NCBI GenBank assembly: GCA_013205365.1
Contig: JABMNC010000043.1
Location: forward strand, 1 to 32,018
Length of the DNA stretch: 32,018 nucleotides
Origin: Cryomorphaceae bacterium
GTDB lineage: Bacteria > Bacteroidota > Bacteroidia > Flavobacteriales > Schleiferiaceae
Direction: 5' to 3'
Part shown: positions 9,364-18,087 of the stretch, in pieces
How the letters are laid out: every line of letters begins with the position of its first letter
How positions within the stretch are numbered: position 1 is the first letter of the stretch
Made by a program: the position numbers and the translations under genes
Notes under the pieces: generated by a model
Databases searched by the model: none
The model's input: only the letters and a program-made list of their open reading frames with translations
What the model was told of the DNA's origin: nothing

Positions 9364-10620
9364 ATGATTTATGGTGAATTCATTCTGCCGAGCGTTCAAG
9401 TCGTGGATCCTCGCTCCCCTTTTCACGGACGCACCGTGGACATCCTTGTTGTTGACGGCCAGGTCAGGGCTATCGATGAGGCAAACAGCCTGAATAATGC
9501 ACCTATTATTGAATGGGCACGCGGACTTTTACTGAGTCCGGGTTGGATTGACGGGCGCGCTCGATCGGGAGCTCCAGGGCATGAGGAGCGAGAAAACTAC
9601 GATTCTCTGGTCGCAGCAGCGTGCAATGGAGGTTTTACGCACGTTGCCTTGATGCCGTCAACCCATCCCGCTAGAGACAATCGGCCTAGTATTGAAGCAA
9701 TTCCCGAGTACGACTCTCTGGCTTGGATTCCCATAGGGGCCCTAACCCAAGGCCTAAACGGCGAACGATTGGCCGAGCTGGCAGACATGCGAGAAGCGGG
9801 TGCCTTGGCATTCTCTGACGACAAGCACCCAATCGACCACCCGCATACCCTTCAGCTTGCTCTGGAATACGCGCAGGGCTTGGATGCACGGGTTTGGAGT
9901 TTTGCCATGGAACGCAGCCTATGCCCAACCGGAGTAGCGCACGAAGGAGCCGCAGCCTTAAAATCAGGCATGGCCGTAATTCCGCGTTTGGCCGAAACCG
10001 TCCGCGTGCAGCGCGACTTGGCCATTGCCGAGTATGCCGGGGGAGCAATTCACCTCTCTGGCCTGTCTTGCGAAGAAAGCGTTGACCTCATTCGCCAAGC
10101 CAAGCTCAAGGGAATTAACGCGACCGCAGACGTCGCCATTGCCAACCTTGTGGGCAGCGAATCCGACGTAGAATCCTACAATACCGCTTACAAAGTTCTT
10201 CCACCACTTCGCAGCGAGTCCGATCAAATGGCACTTTGGGCCGGACTCTACGACGGTACCATCGATCTTGTGGTAAGCGACCATGACCCAATGGATCATG
10301 AGCTAAAGAACTGCGAATGGGGCAGCGCCAGCTTTGGCGCAGCGACCATAGAACGAACCTTTGGATGGTTTATGGCCAAGCAGAGGAGCCAAGACGCATT
10401 AGAATTGTGGGTTGAGGCCGTGGCTCACCGAGCTCGGAGGATTTTTGGACTAGGCACCGTGACCGTAAACGTCGGGAGCCCCGCAGACTTTACCCTTTTT
10501 CGGCTCGATGGCGAGCCGAAGGAGCACGCCAGCTTAGGGGTAAACTACCCCGACTGGCAGCAAGTAGGCCGAGCAGAAGGCGTAGTCCTAGACTGCGCGG
10601 TTTGGCAGGCTGGTTCCTAA
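9364..10620 (+). CDS. dihydroorotase-family protein, probably lacking the HxH metal site
   Basis: Start taken at MIYGEF (9364), just downstream of TACCTTTG; amidohydrolase layout PGWIDGRARSGAPGHEERE...GGFTHVALMPSTHPARDN...GALAFSDDKHP...VSDHDP. Confidence 0.88.
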   Translation: MIYGEFILPSVQVVDPRSPFHGRTVDILVVDGQVRAIDEANSLNNAPIIEWARGLLLSPGWIDGRARSGAPGHEERENYDSLVAAACNGGFTHVALMPSTHPARDNRPSIEAIPEYDSLAWIPIGALTQGLNGERLAELADMREAGALAFSDDKHPIDHPHTLQLALEYAQGLDARVWSFAMERSLCPTGVAHEGAAALKSGMAVIPRLAETVRVQRDLAIAEYAGGAIHLSGLSCEESVDLIRQAKLKGINATADVAIANLVGSESDVESYNTAYKVLPPLRSESDQMALWAGLYDGTIDLVVSDHDPMDHELKNCEWGSASFGAATIERTFGWFMAKQRSQDALELWVEAVAHRARRIFGLGTVTVNVGSPADFTLFRLDGEPKEHASLGVNYPDWQQVGRAEGVVLDCAVWQAGS

Positions 10621-10621
10621 A

Positions 10622-11395
10622 CTACACCTCGAGACGCAGGCCGTCGTAGGCAAGGTGAATTCCATCAGGAAGATCAGCATCCACCTGGTCGTGCAGGCCC
10701 ATTTGATGCGATATGTGCGTCAGGTAGACCCTTGGGACCTTCGTTAACTGAGCAAATTCAATGGCTTCATCAAGACTAAAATGCGAAGAATGCGGGGTCT
10801 TTCGCAGGGCATTGACCACCAGAATTTGGGCGCCCGAGATTTTAAGTCGCTCGGACTCATCCATGCCCGATAAGTCGGTAAGGTAGACCAAGGGTCCAAC
10901 CCTGAAGCCAAGCGTCGGGAAGGTTCCGTGCCTGCCTAAAATGGGAATCCACACTTGATCACCGATGGTAAAAGTGCGGTCATAATGAATGCGGTTCACC
11001 TCGAACTCCGGAGCGCCGGGGTAGCGTTCGCTGCTGAATGCGTAGGCAAACTGCTCGCGAAGCCTCCGCTCCACTCGTTCGCTGGCCCATAGGGGCATGG
11101 CTTTACGGCTGCTAAAAATAAGGGGCCTCAGGTCGTCAAGCCCCGAAACGTGGTCCATGTGCTCGTGGGTCAGTACTACGGCATTCAAACTGCAGTGCTC
11201 CGATCGCAAAATTTGCTGCCTGAAGTCTGGTCCGCAATCAATTAGAACAGAGGTCGAGCCCGTGGAGACCACAACGGATGAACGAAACCTTGCATCCTTT
11301 GGATTTGGAGAGCAGCAGACTGGGCAATGGCATCCGATAATAGGCACTCCCTGACTGGTTCCGCTACCAAAAAAATCAAGTATAATTGGGGGCAT
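10622..11395 (-). CDS. MBL-fold metallo-hydrolase (PhnP-like)
   Basis: GSGTSQGVPIIGCHCPVC and THEHMDHVSGLDDLRPL metal-binding motif. Confidence 0.9.
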   Translation of the reverse strand: MPPIILDFFGSGTSQGVPIIGCHCPVCCSPNPKDARFRSSVVVSTGSTSVLIDCGPDFRQQILRSEHCSLNAVVLTHEHMDHVSGLDDLRPLIFSSRKAMPLWASERVERRLREQFAYAFSSERYPGAPEFEVNRIHYDRTFTIGDQVWIPILGRHGTFPTLGFRVGPLVYLTDLSGMDESERLKISGAQILVVNALRKTPHSSHFSLDEAIEFAQLTKVPRVYLTHISHQMGLHDQVDADLPDGIHLAYDGLRLEV

Positions 11396-11400
11396 TGATT

Positions 11401-11408
11401 CAAATGTA
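11401..11408 (-). promoter_or_regulatory. Bacteroidota -7 box TACATTTG, 5 nt upstream of MBL hydrolase start
   Basis: Plus strand reads caaatgta in a 28-bp divergent intergenic region. Confidence 0.65.
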
Positions 11409-11411
11409 CGC

Positions 11412-11419
11412 TACCTTTA
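11412..11419 (+). promoter_or_regulatory. Near-consensus -7 box TACCTTTA, 4 nt upstream of the 11424 ORF
   Basis: One mismatch to TAnnTTTG; possible TTG at 11386, 23 nt upstream. Confidence 0.55.
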
Positions 11420-11423
11420 GGCT

Positions 11424-12827
11424 ATGGCTGATATGGTGTTAAGCGCCGCGCAAAAAGCGCTTCGAACCAACCTAAACCCCAATATTTACGGGTCTTTTGC
11501 AGAAATTGGCGCAGGACAAGAGACCGTGCGCCACTTTTTTAGGGCTGGCGGTGCCTCGGGGACCATTGCCAAGGCCATGAGCGCCTACGATAAGGAGTTT
11601 TCTGATGCCATTTATGGTCAAGAAGATGCCGGTCGTTACGTTACCGAGAACCGTTTGCGTAAGATGCTCAACCATGAGTACCAGCTTCTTCACGAACGCA
11701 TCAATCGAGAAACTTCTCCCGACAAATGCTTTTTTGCCTTTGCCAATACCGTGGCCACCATAAACTTTGCTAAAACATTCAAGGGTCATGGCTGGTTGGG
11801 CGTTCGCTACCAAACGCGGCCCGACCGTGAGGCCAACGAGGTTATTGTGCACGTGCGGCTCCACGAAGACAATCCCAAGTACCAGCAGGAAACCATTGGC
11901 GCAATGGGCGTCAACCTAATTTATGCGGCCTATAACCTTTACGAAGAACCTAAGAGTTTTTTATTAAGCCTTTACGACGGAATTGATCGCACGGCGATTG
12001 AAGTGGACCTCATTAATTTCTCTGGTCCGGACTTTGACCACATCGACAACAGGCTAATGTCGCTGCAGCTCATTAAGAATGGCTTTACCGACGCCGTTAT
12101 TTTTGGACCCGAAGGCAAAAACCTGCTGCCTGCGGAGTTGCTTTACAAAAAGAACATTTTGGCCATGCGCGGCAGCTTTCGCCCGGTAACACGGGTGAAT
12201 ATGGACATGATTAAAAAGGGCTACAAGCAGTTTATTAAATCTAAGAATGTTCAAAAAGAGGATGCCGTAGTTCTCTTTGAGATTACGCTAAATAACCTGC
12301 TTGCAGACGGGACGCTTGACGAGCAAGATTTCTTGGATCGCGCCGATATTCTCTGCAGCATTGGCCAAACCGTTTTGATTTCAAACTACCAGGAATACTA
12401 TCGCCTGGTAGACTACTTCGCAGGCTTTACCAAAAAGCGTATTGGACTAATCATGGGCATACCCTCTCTTCAAGAGATTTTTGACGAGAAGTACTACGAA
12501 CACCTAACCGGCGGAATCCTTGAGGCCATGGGTCGACTCTTCAGTAAAAGTTTGGTTATTTATGCCTACCCCTTTCGCGGTGAAGCGAGCATTACTACGG
12601 TAAGCGACATCGTGGTGAACGATCTCTTTAAAAACATCTTCGACTACCTGAAGCAGACCCGCCGGGTTCGCGACATTGAAGATTTTGACCCTGATATTCT
12701 AAGTATTTGGAGCCGTGAAGTGCTGCGCAAAATCCGCACCGGAGAAACCGGGTGGGAGGACTCTCTGCCGACCTACGTCGATAAAATCATTAAAGAAAAG
12801 GGTCTTTTTGGCTACCCCAAGGCCTAG
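11424..12827 (+). CDS. large conserved-looking cytosolic protein of unknown function
   Basis: 467 aa intact ORF; N-terminal GSFAEIGAGQETVRHFFRAGGASGTIAKAMSAYDKEFSDAIYG resembles a widespread uncharacterised family (recalled, often inconsistently annotated); no signal peptide or beta-barrel features seen. Confidence 0.75.
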   Translation: MADMVLSAAQKALRTNLNPNIYGSFAEIGAGQETVRHFFRAGGASGTIAKAMSAYDKEFSDAIYGQEDAGRYVTENRLRKMLNHEYQLLHERINRETSPDKCFFAFANTVATINFAKTFKGHGWLGVRYQTRPDREANEVIVHVRLHEDNPKYQQETIGAMGVNLIYAAYNLYEEPKSFLLSLYDGIDRTAIEVDLINFSGPDFDHIDNRLMSLQLIKNGFTDAVIFGPEGKNLLPAELLYKKNILAMRGSFRPVTRVNMDMIKKGYKQFIKSKNVQKEDAVVLFEITLNNLLADGTLDEQDFLDRADILCSIGQTVLISNYQEYYRLVDYFAGFTKKRIGLIMGIPSLQEIFDEKYYEHLTGGILEAMGRLFSKSLVIYAYPFRGEASITTVSDIVVNDLFKNIFDYLKQTRRVRDIEDFDPDILSIWSREVLRKIRTGETGWEDSLPTYVDKIIKEKGLFGYPKA

Positions 12828-12858
12828 CTTACGTTAGCCTGATCCGATTAAACCCTTT

Positions 12859-14169
12859 TTAGTAACCTGCCGACAAGGCGGACTTGTATCGTTCAAGGCA
12901 ACGCTGTCGCGCAAAAGAATGATCCACGATGGGTTTGGGGTATTTAGCCGTTCCGAATTCAGGGATCCATTGCTTGACGTAGGCCATCTTGGGGTCAAAC
13001 TTCTCAAGTTGACTCTGGGGATTAAATATTCTAAAGTAGGGTGCGGCGTCGTTGCCTGACCCGCTTGCCCACTGCCATCCCCCTACGTTACTAGCCTGGT
13101 CGTAGTCCAGTAGTTTTTGAGCAAAGTAGGCCTCGCCCCATCGCCAATCAATCAGCAAGTGCTTGGTCAAAAAACTTGCTACCACCATGCGCACCCGATT
13201 GTGCATGAATCCGGTGGCGTTTAGCTGGCGCATGCCGGCATCGACCATAGGGTAACCGGTGCGTCCCTCGCACCAAGAATTAAAGTTTTCTTCGGAAGTT
13301 TCCCATTCAATCCGGTCGTAGGCTGGCTTCACCGCCTTGCTCGGACTGTCGGGAAAGTGGTAGAGGAGCATCTGGTAAAAATCCCTCCAAATGAGCTCAC
13401 TGACAAAGGTCTCGCTGTGGTCGGCCGCATGGCGAAGCAGCTTCCGAATGCTCAGGGTTCCGAAGCGAAGGTGTAGGCCAAGGCGCGTGGTTCCCTGTTC
13501 TTCCGCCGGAAAATTGCGTCGACTGGCATAGGCACGAATCACCTCATCGCTCCACACTCGGGGCGGAACAGGAAGATCCGACGGGCTAAAGTTCATGGAT
13601 TCGAGGCTTGGAATCGGCTTGACCGACGGCTCTTTGCGGAGTCCGCTTGATAGAAGCTCTAATGAATTAAAGTGATTAATCCCCTCTTGGGCCAAGCGCT
13701 CGCGCCACCTGCGGCTGTAGGGAGTAAAGACCGAATAGGCAGTGCCGTCGCCTTTGGCAACCTCAGACTTTTCAAAAACAACATGGTCTTTGGTGCCTTT
13801 GAACCACCTTCCCTCGCTTTGGTAGAGTTGCTCTATTTGCTCGTCCCGCTTACGGGCATAGGGCTCGTAGTCGCGGTTGGCAAAAACCCCTTGAATTTCA
13901 GGATGTTCCGACAACCATTGACGGTGAGCCTCCAGAGGGCTGCCGTAGTGCACCCAAAGCTTGCTACCCCAAGCAGCCAGCTCCATATTGATTTGGTGCA
14001 GCTCCTGGTGTATGAACTGTACCCTCGCGTCACTGCGGTTCTCGAGTTTGTCAAGGATTTCGCGGTCAAATACAAATACCAGTTGAACCGGAACTCCCGT
14101 TTGTAGCGCCCGACACAGGCCTGCATTGTCTTCGAGACGAAGGTCGCGACGAAACCAAAACAAAACCAT
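12859..14169 (-). CDS. phrB: deoxyribodipyrimidine photolyase (class I-type, photolyase/cryptochrome family)
   Basis: MVLFWFRRDLRLEDNAGL; ELIWRDFYQMLLYHFP; GRTGYPMVDAGMRQLNATGFMHNRVRMVVASFLTKHLLIDWRWGE; GGWQWASGSGNDAAPYFRIFNP. Confidence 0.96.
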   Translation of the reverse strand: MVLFWFRRDLRLEDNAGLCRALQTGVPVQLVFVFDREILDKLENRSDARVQFIHQELHQINMELAAWGSKLWVHYGSPLEAHRQWLSEHPEIQGVFANRDYEPYARKRDEQIEQLYQSEGRWFKGTKDHVVFEKSEVAKGDGTAYSVFTPYSRRWRERLAQEGINHFNSLELLSSGLRKEPSVKPIPSLESMNFSPSDLPVPPRVWSDEVIRAYASRRNFPAEEQGTTRLGLHLRFGTLSIRKLLRHAADHSETFVSELIWRDFYQMLLYHFPDSPSKAVKPAYDRIEWETSEENFNSWCEGRTGYPMVDAGMRQLNATGFMHNRVRMVVASFLTKHLLIDWRWGEAYFAQKLLDYDQASNVGGWQWASGSGNDAAPYFRIFNPQSQLEKFDPKMAYVKQWIPEFGTAKYPKPIVDHSFARQRCLERYKSALSAGY

Positions 14170-14171
14170 GG

Positions 14172-14843
14172 CTAAGCCTTGATCGCCTGTATGAATTCTG
14201 CGCGGGCAACTGGTTCACGAAATTTGCCGCTGAAGTGACTCGTCACGGTAGAGCTTTGCGCGTCTTCTACCCCACGCATTTTGACGCAGAGGTGCTCGGC
14301 ATCTAGGTAGACCGCCACGTCTTCGGTTTTAAGTACTTTTTTGAGCTCTGCAGCGATTTGCTCGGTCAGACGCTCTTGCACCTGAGGCCGTTTAGAAAAG
14401 TACCGCACCAAACGATTCAATTTTGACAGCCCTACTACCTCTCCCGAAGAGAAGTAGGCCACGTGGCAGACGCCCAAAATTGGCACAAAATGGTGCTCGC
14501 AGGTCGAGTGAAGCGTGATGTTTCGCTCAAGAATCATTTCTCCGTACTGGTACCGGTTCTCAAAAAGGGTAACCTCAGGTTTATTCAGGGGATTCAGGCC
14601 AGCAAACTGCTCCAAAACATACATTTTGGCCACCCTTCTCGGGGTATCTTTTAGGGAATCGTCGTTGAGATCCAGTCCAAGAATCTCCATTATGTCGCTG
14701 AATTTGCGGGCAATGCGTTCGATTTTATCGTCGTCGGGCTGCAGAAGATTTTCTTCAATAGTCGGTGTTGCACGTTCTCTGCTGTTGGCCGAGCGCACTC
14801 CGCTTGCCACAAGGGTTCCGTGAAAGGTTTTGTTAGGCTCCAT
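14172..14843 (-). CDS. folE: GTP cyclohydrolase I
   Basis: DTPRRVAKMYV, STCEHHFVPILGVCHVAY, GLSKLNRLVRYFSKRPQVQERLT, EAEHLC-type motif (DAEHLCVKMRG). ORF opens at 14873; MEPNKTF at 14843 is an alternative start. Confidence 0.96.
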   Translation of the reverse strand: MEPNKTFHGTLVASGVRSANSRERATPTIEENLLQPDDDKIERIARKFSDIMEILGLDLNDDSLKDTPRRVAKMYVLEQFAGLNPLNKPEVTLFENRYQYGEMILERNITLHSTCEHHFVPILGVCHVAYFSSGEVVGLSKLNRLVRYFSKRPQVQERLTEQIAAELKKVLKTEDVAVYLDAEHLCVKMRGVEDAQSSTVTSHFSGKFREPVARAEFIQAIKA

Positions 14844-15258
14844 GGTATTCAACAAAATTTCGGGGTGTTTCATACAAAGTAATGTGAAGGTCGAGGGACG
14901 CGGGCAAATGGGGCCTCAGCCAGTGCCAAATCACTACCGCAATGTTCTCTGCGGACGGAACTCGGTCGGCAAATTCAGCAACTTCTTGGTTTAGGTTTCG
15001 GTGGTCAAGCTTAGCCTCAACCTCGCTTTTGATAAGGCTTGAAAGGGTACCCAGGTCAAACACATAGCCAGTCACCGAATCAATTTCTCCTGTTAATCTA
15101 ACGATAAGCTCATAATTGTGACCGTGGTAGTGCGGATTAGAGCACATGCCAAAATAGGCTTCGTTTTGGGCGTCTGTCCAATTTTTGACATAGAGTCGGT
15201 GCGCCGCATTGAAGTGCGCATGGCGACTTACCGATGCGCGTTGGTTCTCAAAATTCAT
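14833..15258 (-). CDS. 6-pyruvoyltetrahydropterin synthase-like protein (COG0720, PTPS-II-type Cx5HGH motif)
   Basis: HAHFNAAHRL...GMCSNPHYHGHNYELIVRLTGEIDSVTGYVFDLGTL...PSAENIAVVIW. Confidence 0.9.
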   Translation of the reverse strand: MNFENQRASVSRHAHFNAAHRLYVKNWTDAQNEAYFGMCSNPHYHGHNYELIVRLTGEIDSVTGYVFDLGTLSSLIKSEVEAKLDHRNLNQEVAEFADRVPSAENIAVVIWHWLRPHLPASLDLHITLYETPRNFVEYHGA

Positions 15259-15779
15259 AGCTTAAGTTGGCTTTGGTATTCGCGGAATATGATTTGAAAC
15301 CAAGCTGTGAATACCTCAGGATGCGAAGTCATTTCTTGGGAGAGCGCATCCATCGATGACCACCTCACGGATTCAACTTCGTTCCTATCGAGCTTCAATG
15401 CCCCGTCGTAGCGTCCAATTATGACATGGTCGAGCTCGTGCTCAATCAGGCCGTTGTCAAATTCTGCCCGATAAATAAAGTGAAACGACTCGCGAAGATC
15501 ATGCAGTTCATGGCCGTTGACTCCCAATTCTTCGCTCAGGCGCCTTTTTGCCGCCTCAATATTAGATTCTCCCTCGCGCTGGTGGCTGCAGCAGGAGTTA
15601 GTCCATAGCAAGGGGGAGTGGTATTTACCTGCGGCTCGCTGCTGGAGCAGGGTTTTACCTTCTGAGTTAATCAAAAAGACGGAGAAGGCGCGGTGAAGGA
15701 GTCCGAGTCGGTGGGCCTCAATCTTCTCCATCCGCCCGACCGGTTCATCGGCTTTATTGACGAGGATAACAGTCTCCAT
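15255..15779 (-). CDS. idi: isopentenyl-diphosphate delta-isomerase, type 1
   Basis: 174 aa NUDIX protein; LLQQRAAGKYHSPLLWTNSCCSHQREGE, AAKRRLSEELG. Confidence 0.95.
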   Translation of the reverse strand: METVILVNKADEPVGRMEKIEAHRLGLLHRAFSVFLINSEGKTLLQQRAAGKYHSPLLWTNSCCSHQREGESNIEAAKRRLSEELGVNGHELHDLRESFHFIYRAEFDNGLIEHELDHVIIGRYDGALKLDRNEVESVRWSSMDALSQEMTSHPEVFTAWFQIIFREYQSQLKL

Positions 15780-15781
15780 AA

Positions 15782-16615
15782 TTATAGCAGATTGAGCATG
15801 TGCCTCACGAATGAGCTTGCAAAAAGTCGGTATTTTTTGCGGTTACCGATTCGAATCCGTGTCATAAATACTTCGGACGACGGAGTGCGCATGATTTTTT
15901 GAAAGAGCGCATAGTAGTACATATAGGCAATGTACACCCCGAAACGAGAGCCTTTGGGCAGCTGCAGTATGCCTTCGTAGCCCTTTCGAAAGTCTCGCTC
16001 AATGTCTCGCTCAATGGCCATTTTTGCTTCGTCGTTAAAGTTGCTCAGGTCTACATTAGGGAAGTAGGACCGACCAAGAGACTGAAAGTCCTGTGCCACG
16101 TCGCGCAAAAAATTAATCTTCTGAAAGGCAGAGCCGAGCTTCATGGCAAAGGGCGTAAGCTCTTCATAGCGCGCCTGATCTCCTTGGACAAAAACCTTTA
16201 GGCACATTAGGCCAACAACTTCTGCACTCCCTAAAATGTATTGTTCGTAGGTCGCTTGATCGAAGTTTTGGTCCATTAGGTCCATTTCCATAGACTTCAA
16301 GAAGGTATTGATTAGGCTTCGGTCAATTTGGTATTCATTGACCACGTACTGAAAGGATTGAAGCACCGGATTGGTCGATATGCCCTCGTCGATAGCGCGG
16401 TCGGTTTCGCTCCAAAACCGCTCCAGTAGGTCTCGTTGATTTTTGCCGTGGAAGGTATCTACAATTTCGTCGGCGACCCGAACGAAGCCATAAATGGCAT
16501 AAATCGGAGAGCGGAGGGGCTTTGACAGCCCTAGAATACCCAGAGAAAAGGAGGTAGAGTACGCCTTGGTAATTTCTTTACTCGTGGCAATCGAGGTTTT
16601 GGTGTAGAAATCCAT
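15782..16615 (-). CDS. crtB: phytoene synthase (squalene/phytoene synthase family)
   Basis: YSTSFSLGI, IYGFVRVADEIVDTF, GSAFQKINFLRDVAQDFQSLGRSYFP. Confidence 0.95.
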   Translation of the reverse strand: MDFYTKTSIATSKEITKAYSTSFSLGILGLSKPLRSPIYAIYGFVRVADEIVDTFHGKNQRDLLERFWSETDRAIDEGISTNPVLQSFQYVVNEYQIDRSLINTFLKSMEMDLMDQNFDQATYEQYILGSAEVVGLMCLKVFVQGDQARYEELTPFAMKLGSAFQKINFLRDVAQDFQSLGRSYFPNVDLSNFNDEAKMAIERDIERDFRKGYEGILQLPKGSRFGVYIAYMYYYALFQKIMRTPSSEVFMTRIRIGNRKKYRLFASSFVRHMLNLL

Positions 16616-18087
16616 TAGGCGGAGGGATGTTCTTTGGCAACCTCACGGGCGACCACTTCTCCAGAAATTATACAGGGAGGAACGCCAGGTCCAGGAACAG
16701 TAAGTTGACCAGCAAAGTACAAATTGTGGAGCTTTCCCTTAAGGCTTGGCTTGAGAATCGCCGTTTGATCGAGCGTATTGGCGAGACCGTAGGCGTTGCC
16801 AAGATGCGCGTGGTATTCCTTGACGAAGTCGCGGTAGGCAAAGCTTCGTTTGACCACAATGTGGTCGCGAATATCTATACCAATCTGCTTTTTAATGCGC
16901 TCCGATACCATGCCGAGATAGCGCTCGCGAATGGAATCGTCGTCTTCGAGCCCTGTGGCCATGGGGATTAAAATAATGAGGGTATCCTTGCCCTCTGGAG
17001 CCATGGATGCATCGGTAGCCGAAGAAATACTCAAGTAAAAAAGAGGCTTTTCGGGCCACCGCGGGTTGGTGTAAATAGCGTCTGCGTGGGTATCAAAGTC
17101 CGCATCAAAGAAGAGCGAGTGGTGCTCGAGTTCAGGAAGTTTGGTATCTAGACCCAGATAGTACATAAAGGCAGAAGGTGCCATTTTTCGTTTTGCCCAA
17201 TAGTTGGCGGAATAGCGTCGAAACTCAGGCTTTAGGAGTTTTTGCTCAATGTGCGCATAGTCTGCCGAGGCTACTACCACGTCGGCGTCGTAGCAGGTTG
17301 ACCCCACGTAAACTCCTGATATTGATTTGCCTTCGTAGCGAAACCCGGTTACTTCTTGGTTAAAATGAAAACGTGCACCCTGCTCCACCGCAAGTTGGTG
17401 AAAGCCTTTGACTACCGAATACATGCCACCAATGGGGTACCATGTTCCTTGGGCAAAATCCGAGTAGTTCATTAGGCTGTACAAGGCCGGTGTGTTGCTG
17501 GGAGTGGCTCCAAGAAAGAGCACAGGGAATTCTAAGAGCTGCTTGAGTTTAGGATTTTTAACCACCTTAGCAATGCTGCTGCGTATGCTGCTCAATAGGT
17601 CCATGCGAAGCAAGCCGGTGAGAATTCTCATGTCGGCAAACTCAAAAAGGCTTCGAGAAGGCTTTCTGACCAGGTCGTCAATGCCCACGCGGTATTTGTA
17701 CTCTGCATCCTTCAAGAAAACCTTTAGTTTCGCTGCAGATCCAGGTTCGAGCCGCTCGAAGAGTGCCTCGATCTCGTCCATACTGGCTGGAATGGGCATG
17801 GGTCCGTCTTCAAAGTAGATGCTGTAGGATGGGTCTAGCCGCTGCAGCTCGTAGTAGTCTGAGGTTTTCTTGCCAAAATGGCCAAAGAACGTATCGAAGA
17901 CGTCTGGCATCCAATAAAAGGAAGGTCCGAGGTCAAAGGTATAGCCCTCATGGATCCACTGGCGACCACGGCCTCCTGGGATGTCGTGCATCTCGAGTAC
18001 ATCGACCGAATATCCGGCTTGAGCTAGGTATGCGGCGCTCGACATTCCGGCAAAACCGGAACCGATTACTATGGCTTTCTTGGGCAT
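16615..18087 (-). CDS. crtI: phytoene desaturase
   Basis: KKAIVIGSGFAGMSSAAYLAQAGYSVDVLEMHDIPGGRG; C-terminal NLYFAGQLTVPGPGVPPCIISGEVVA. Confidence 0.96.
   Translation of the reverse strand: MPKKAIVIGSGFAGMSSAAYLAQAGYSVDVLEMHDIPGGRGRQWIHEGYTFDLGPSFYWMPDVFDTFFGHFGKKTSDYYELQRLDPSYSIYFEDGPMPIPASMDEIEALFERLEPGSAAKLKVFLKDAEYKYRVGIDDLVRKPSRSLFEFADMRILTGLLRMDLLSSIRSSIAKVVKNPKLKQLLEFPVLFLGATPSNTPALYSLMNYSDFAQGTWYPIGGMYSVVKGFHQLAVEQGARFHFNQEVTGFRYEGKSISGVYVGSTCYDADVVVASADYAHIEQKLLKPEFRRYSANYWAKRKMAPSAFMYYLGLDTKLPELEHHSLFFDADFDTHADAIYTNPRWPEKPLFYLSISSATDASMAPEGKDTLIILIPMATGLEDDDSIRERYLGMVSERIKKQIGIDIRDHIVVKRSFAYRDFVKEYHAHLGNAYGLANTLDQTAILKPSLKGKLHNLYFAGQLTVPGPGVPPCIISGEVVAREVAKEHPSA

Noticed and set aside
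11472-11864. 130 aa minus-strand ORF opposite the 11424 ORF
   Set aside because: Shadow ORF; the plus-strand 467 aa ORF has a start-proximal promoter box and a protein-like composition.
12828-12858. Intrinsic terminator after the 11424 ORF (imperfect AGGCCTAGC/GTTAGCCT stem, later CCCTTTTT)
   Set aside because: Stem is mismatched and the T run is about 15 nt away; too weak to call.
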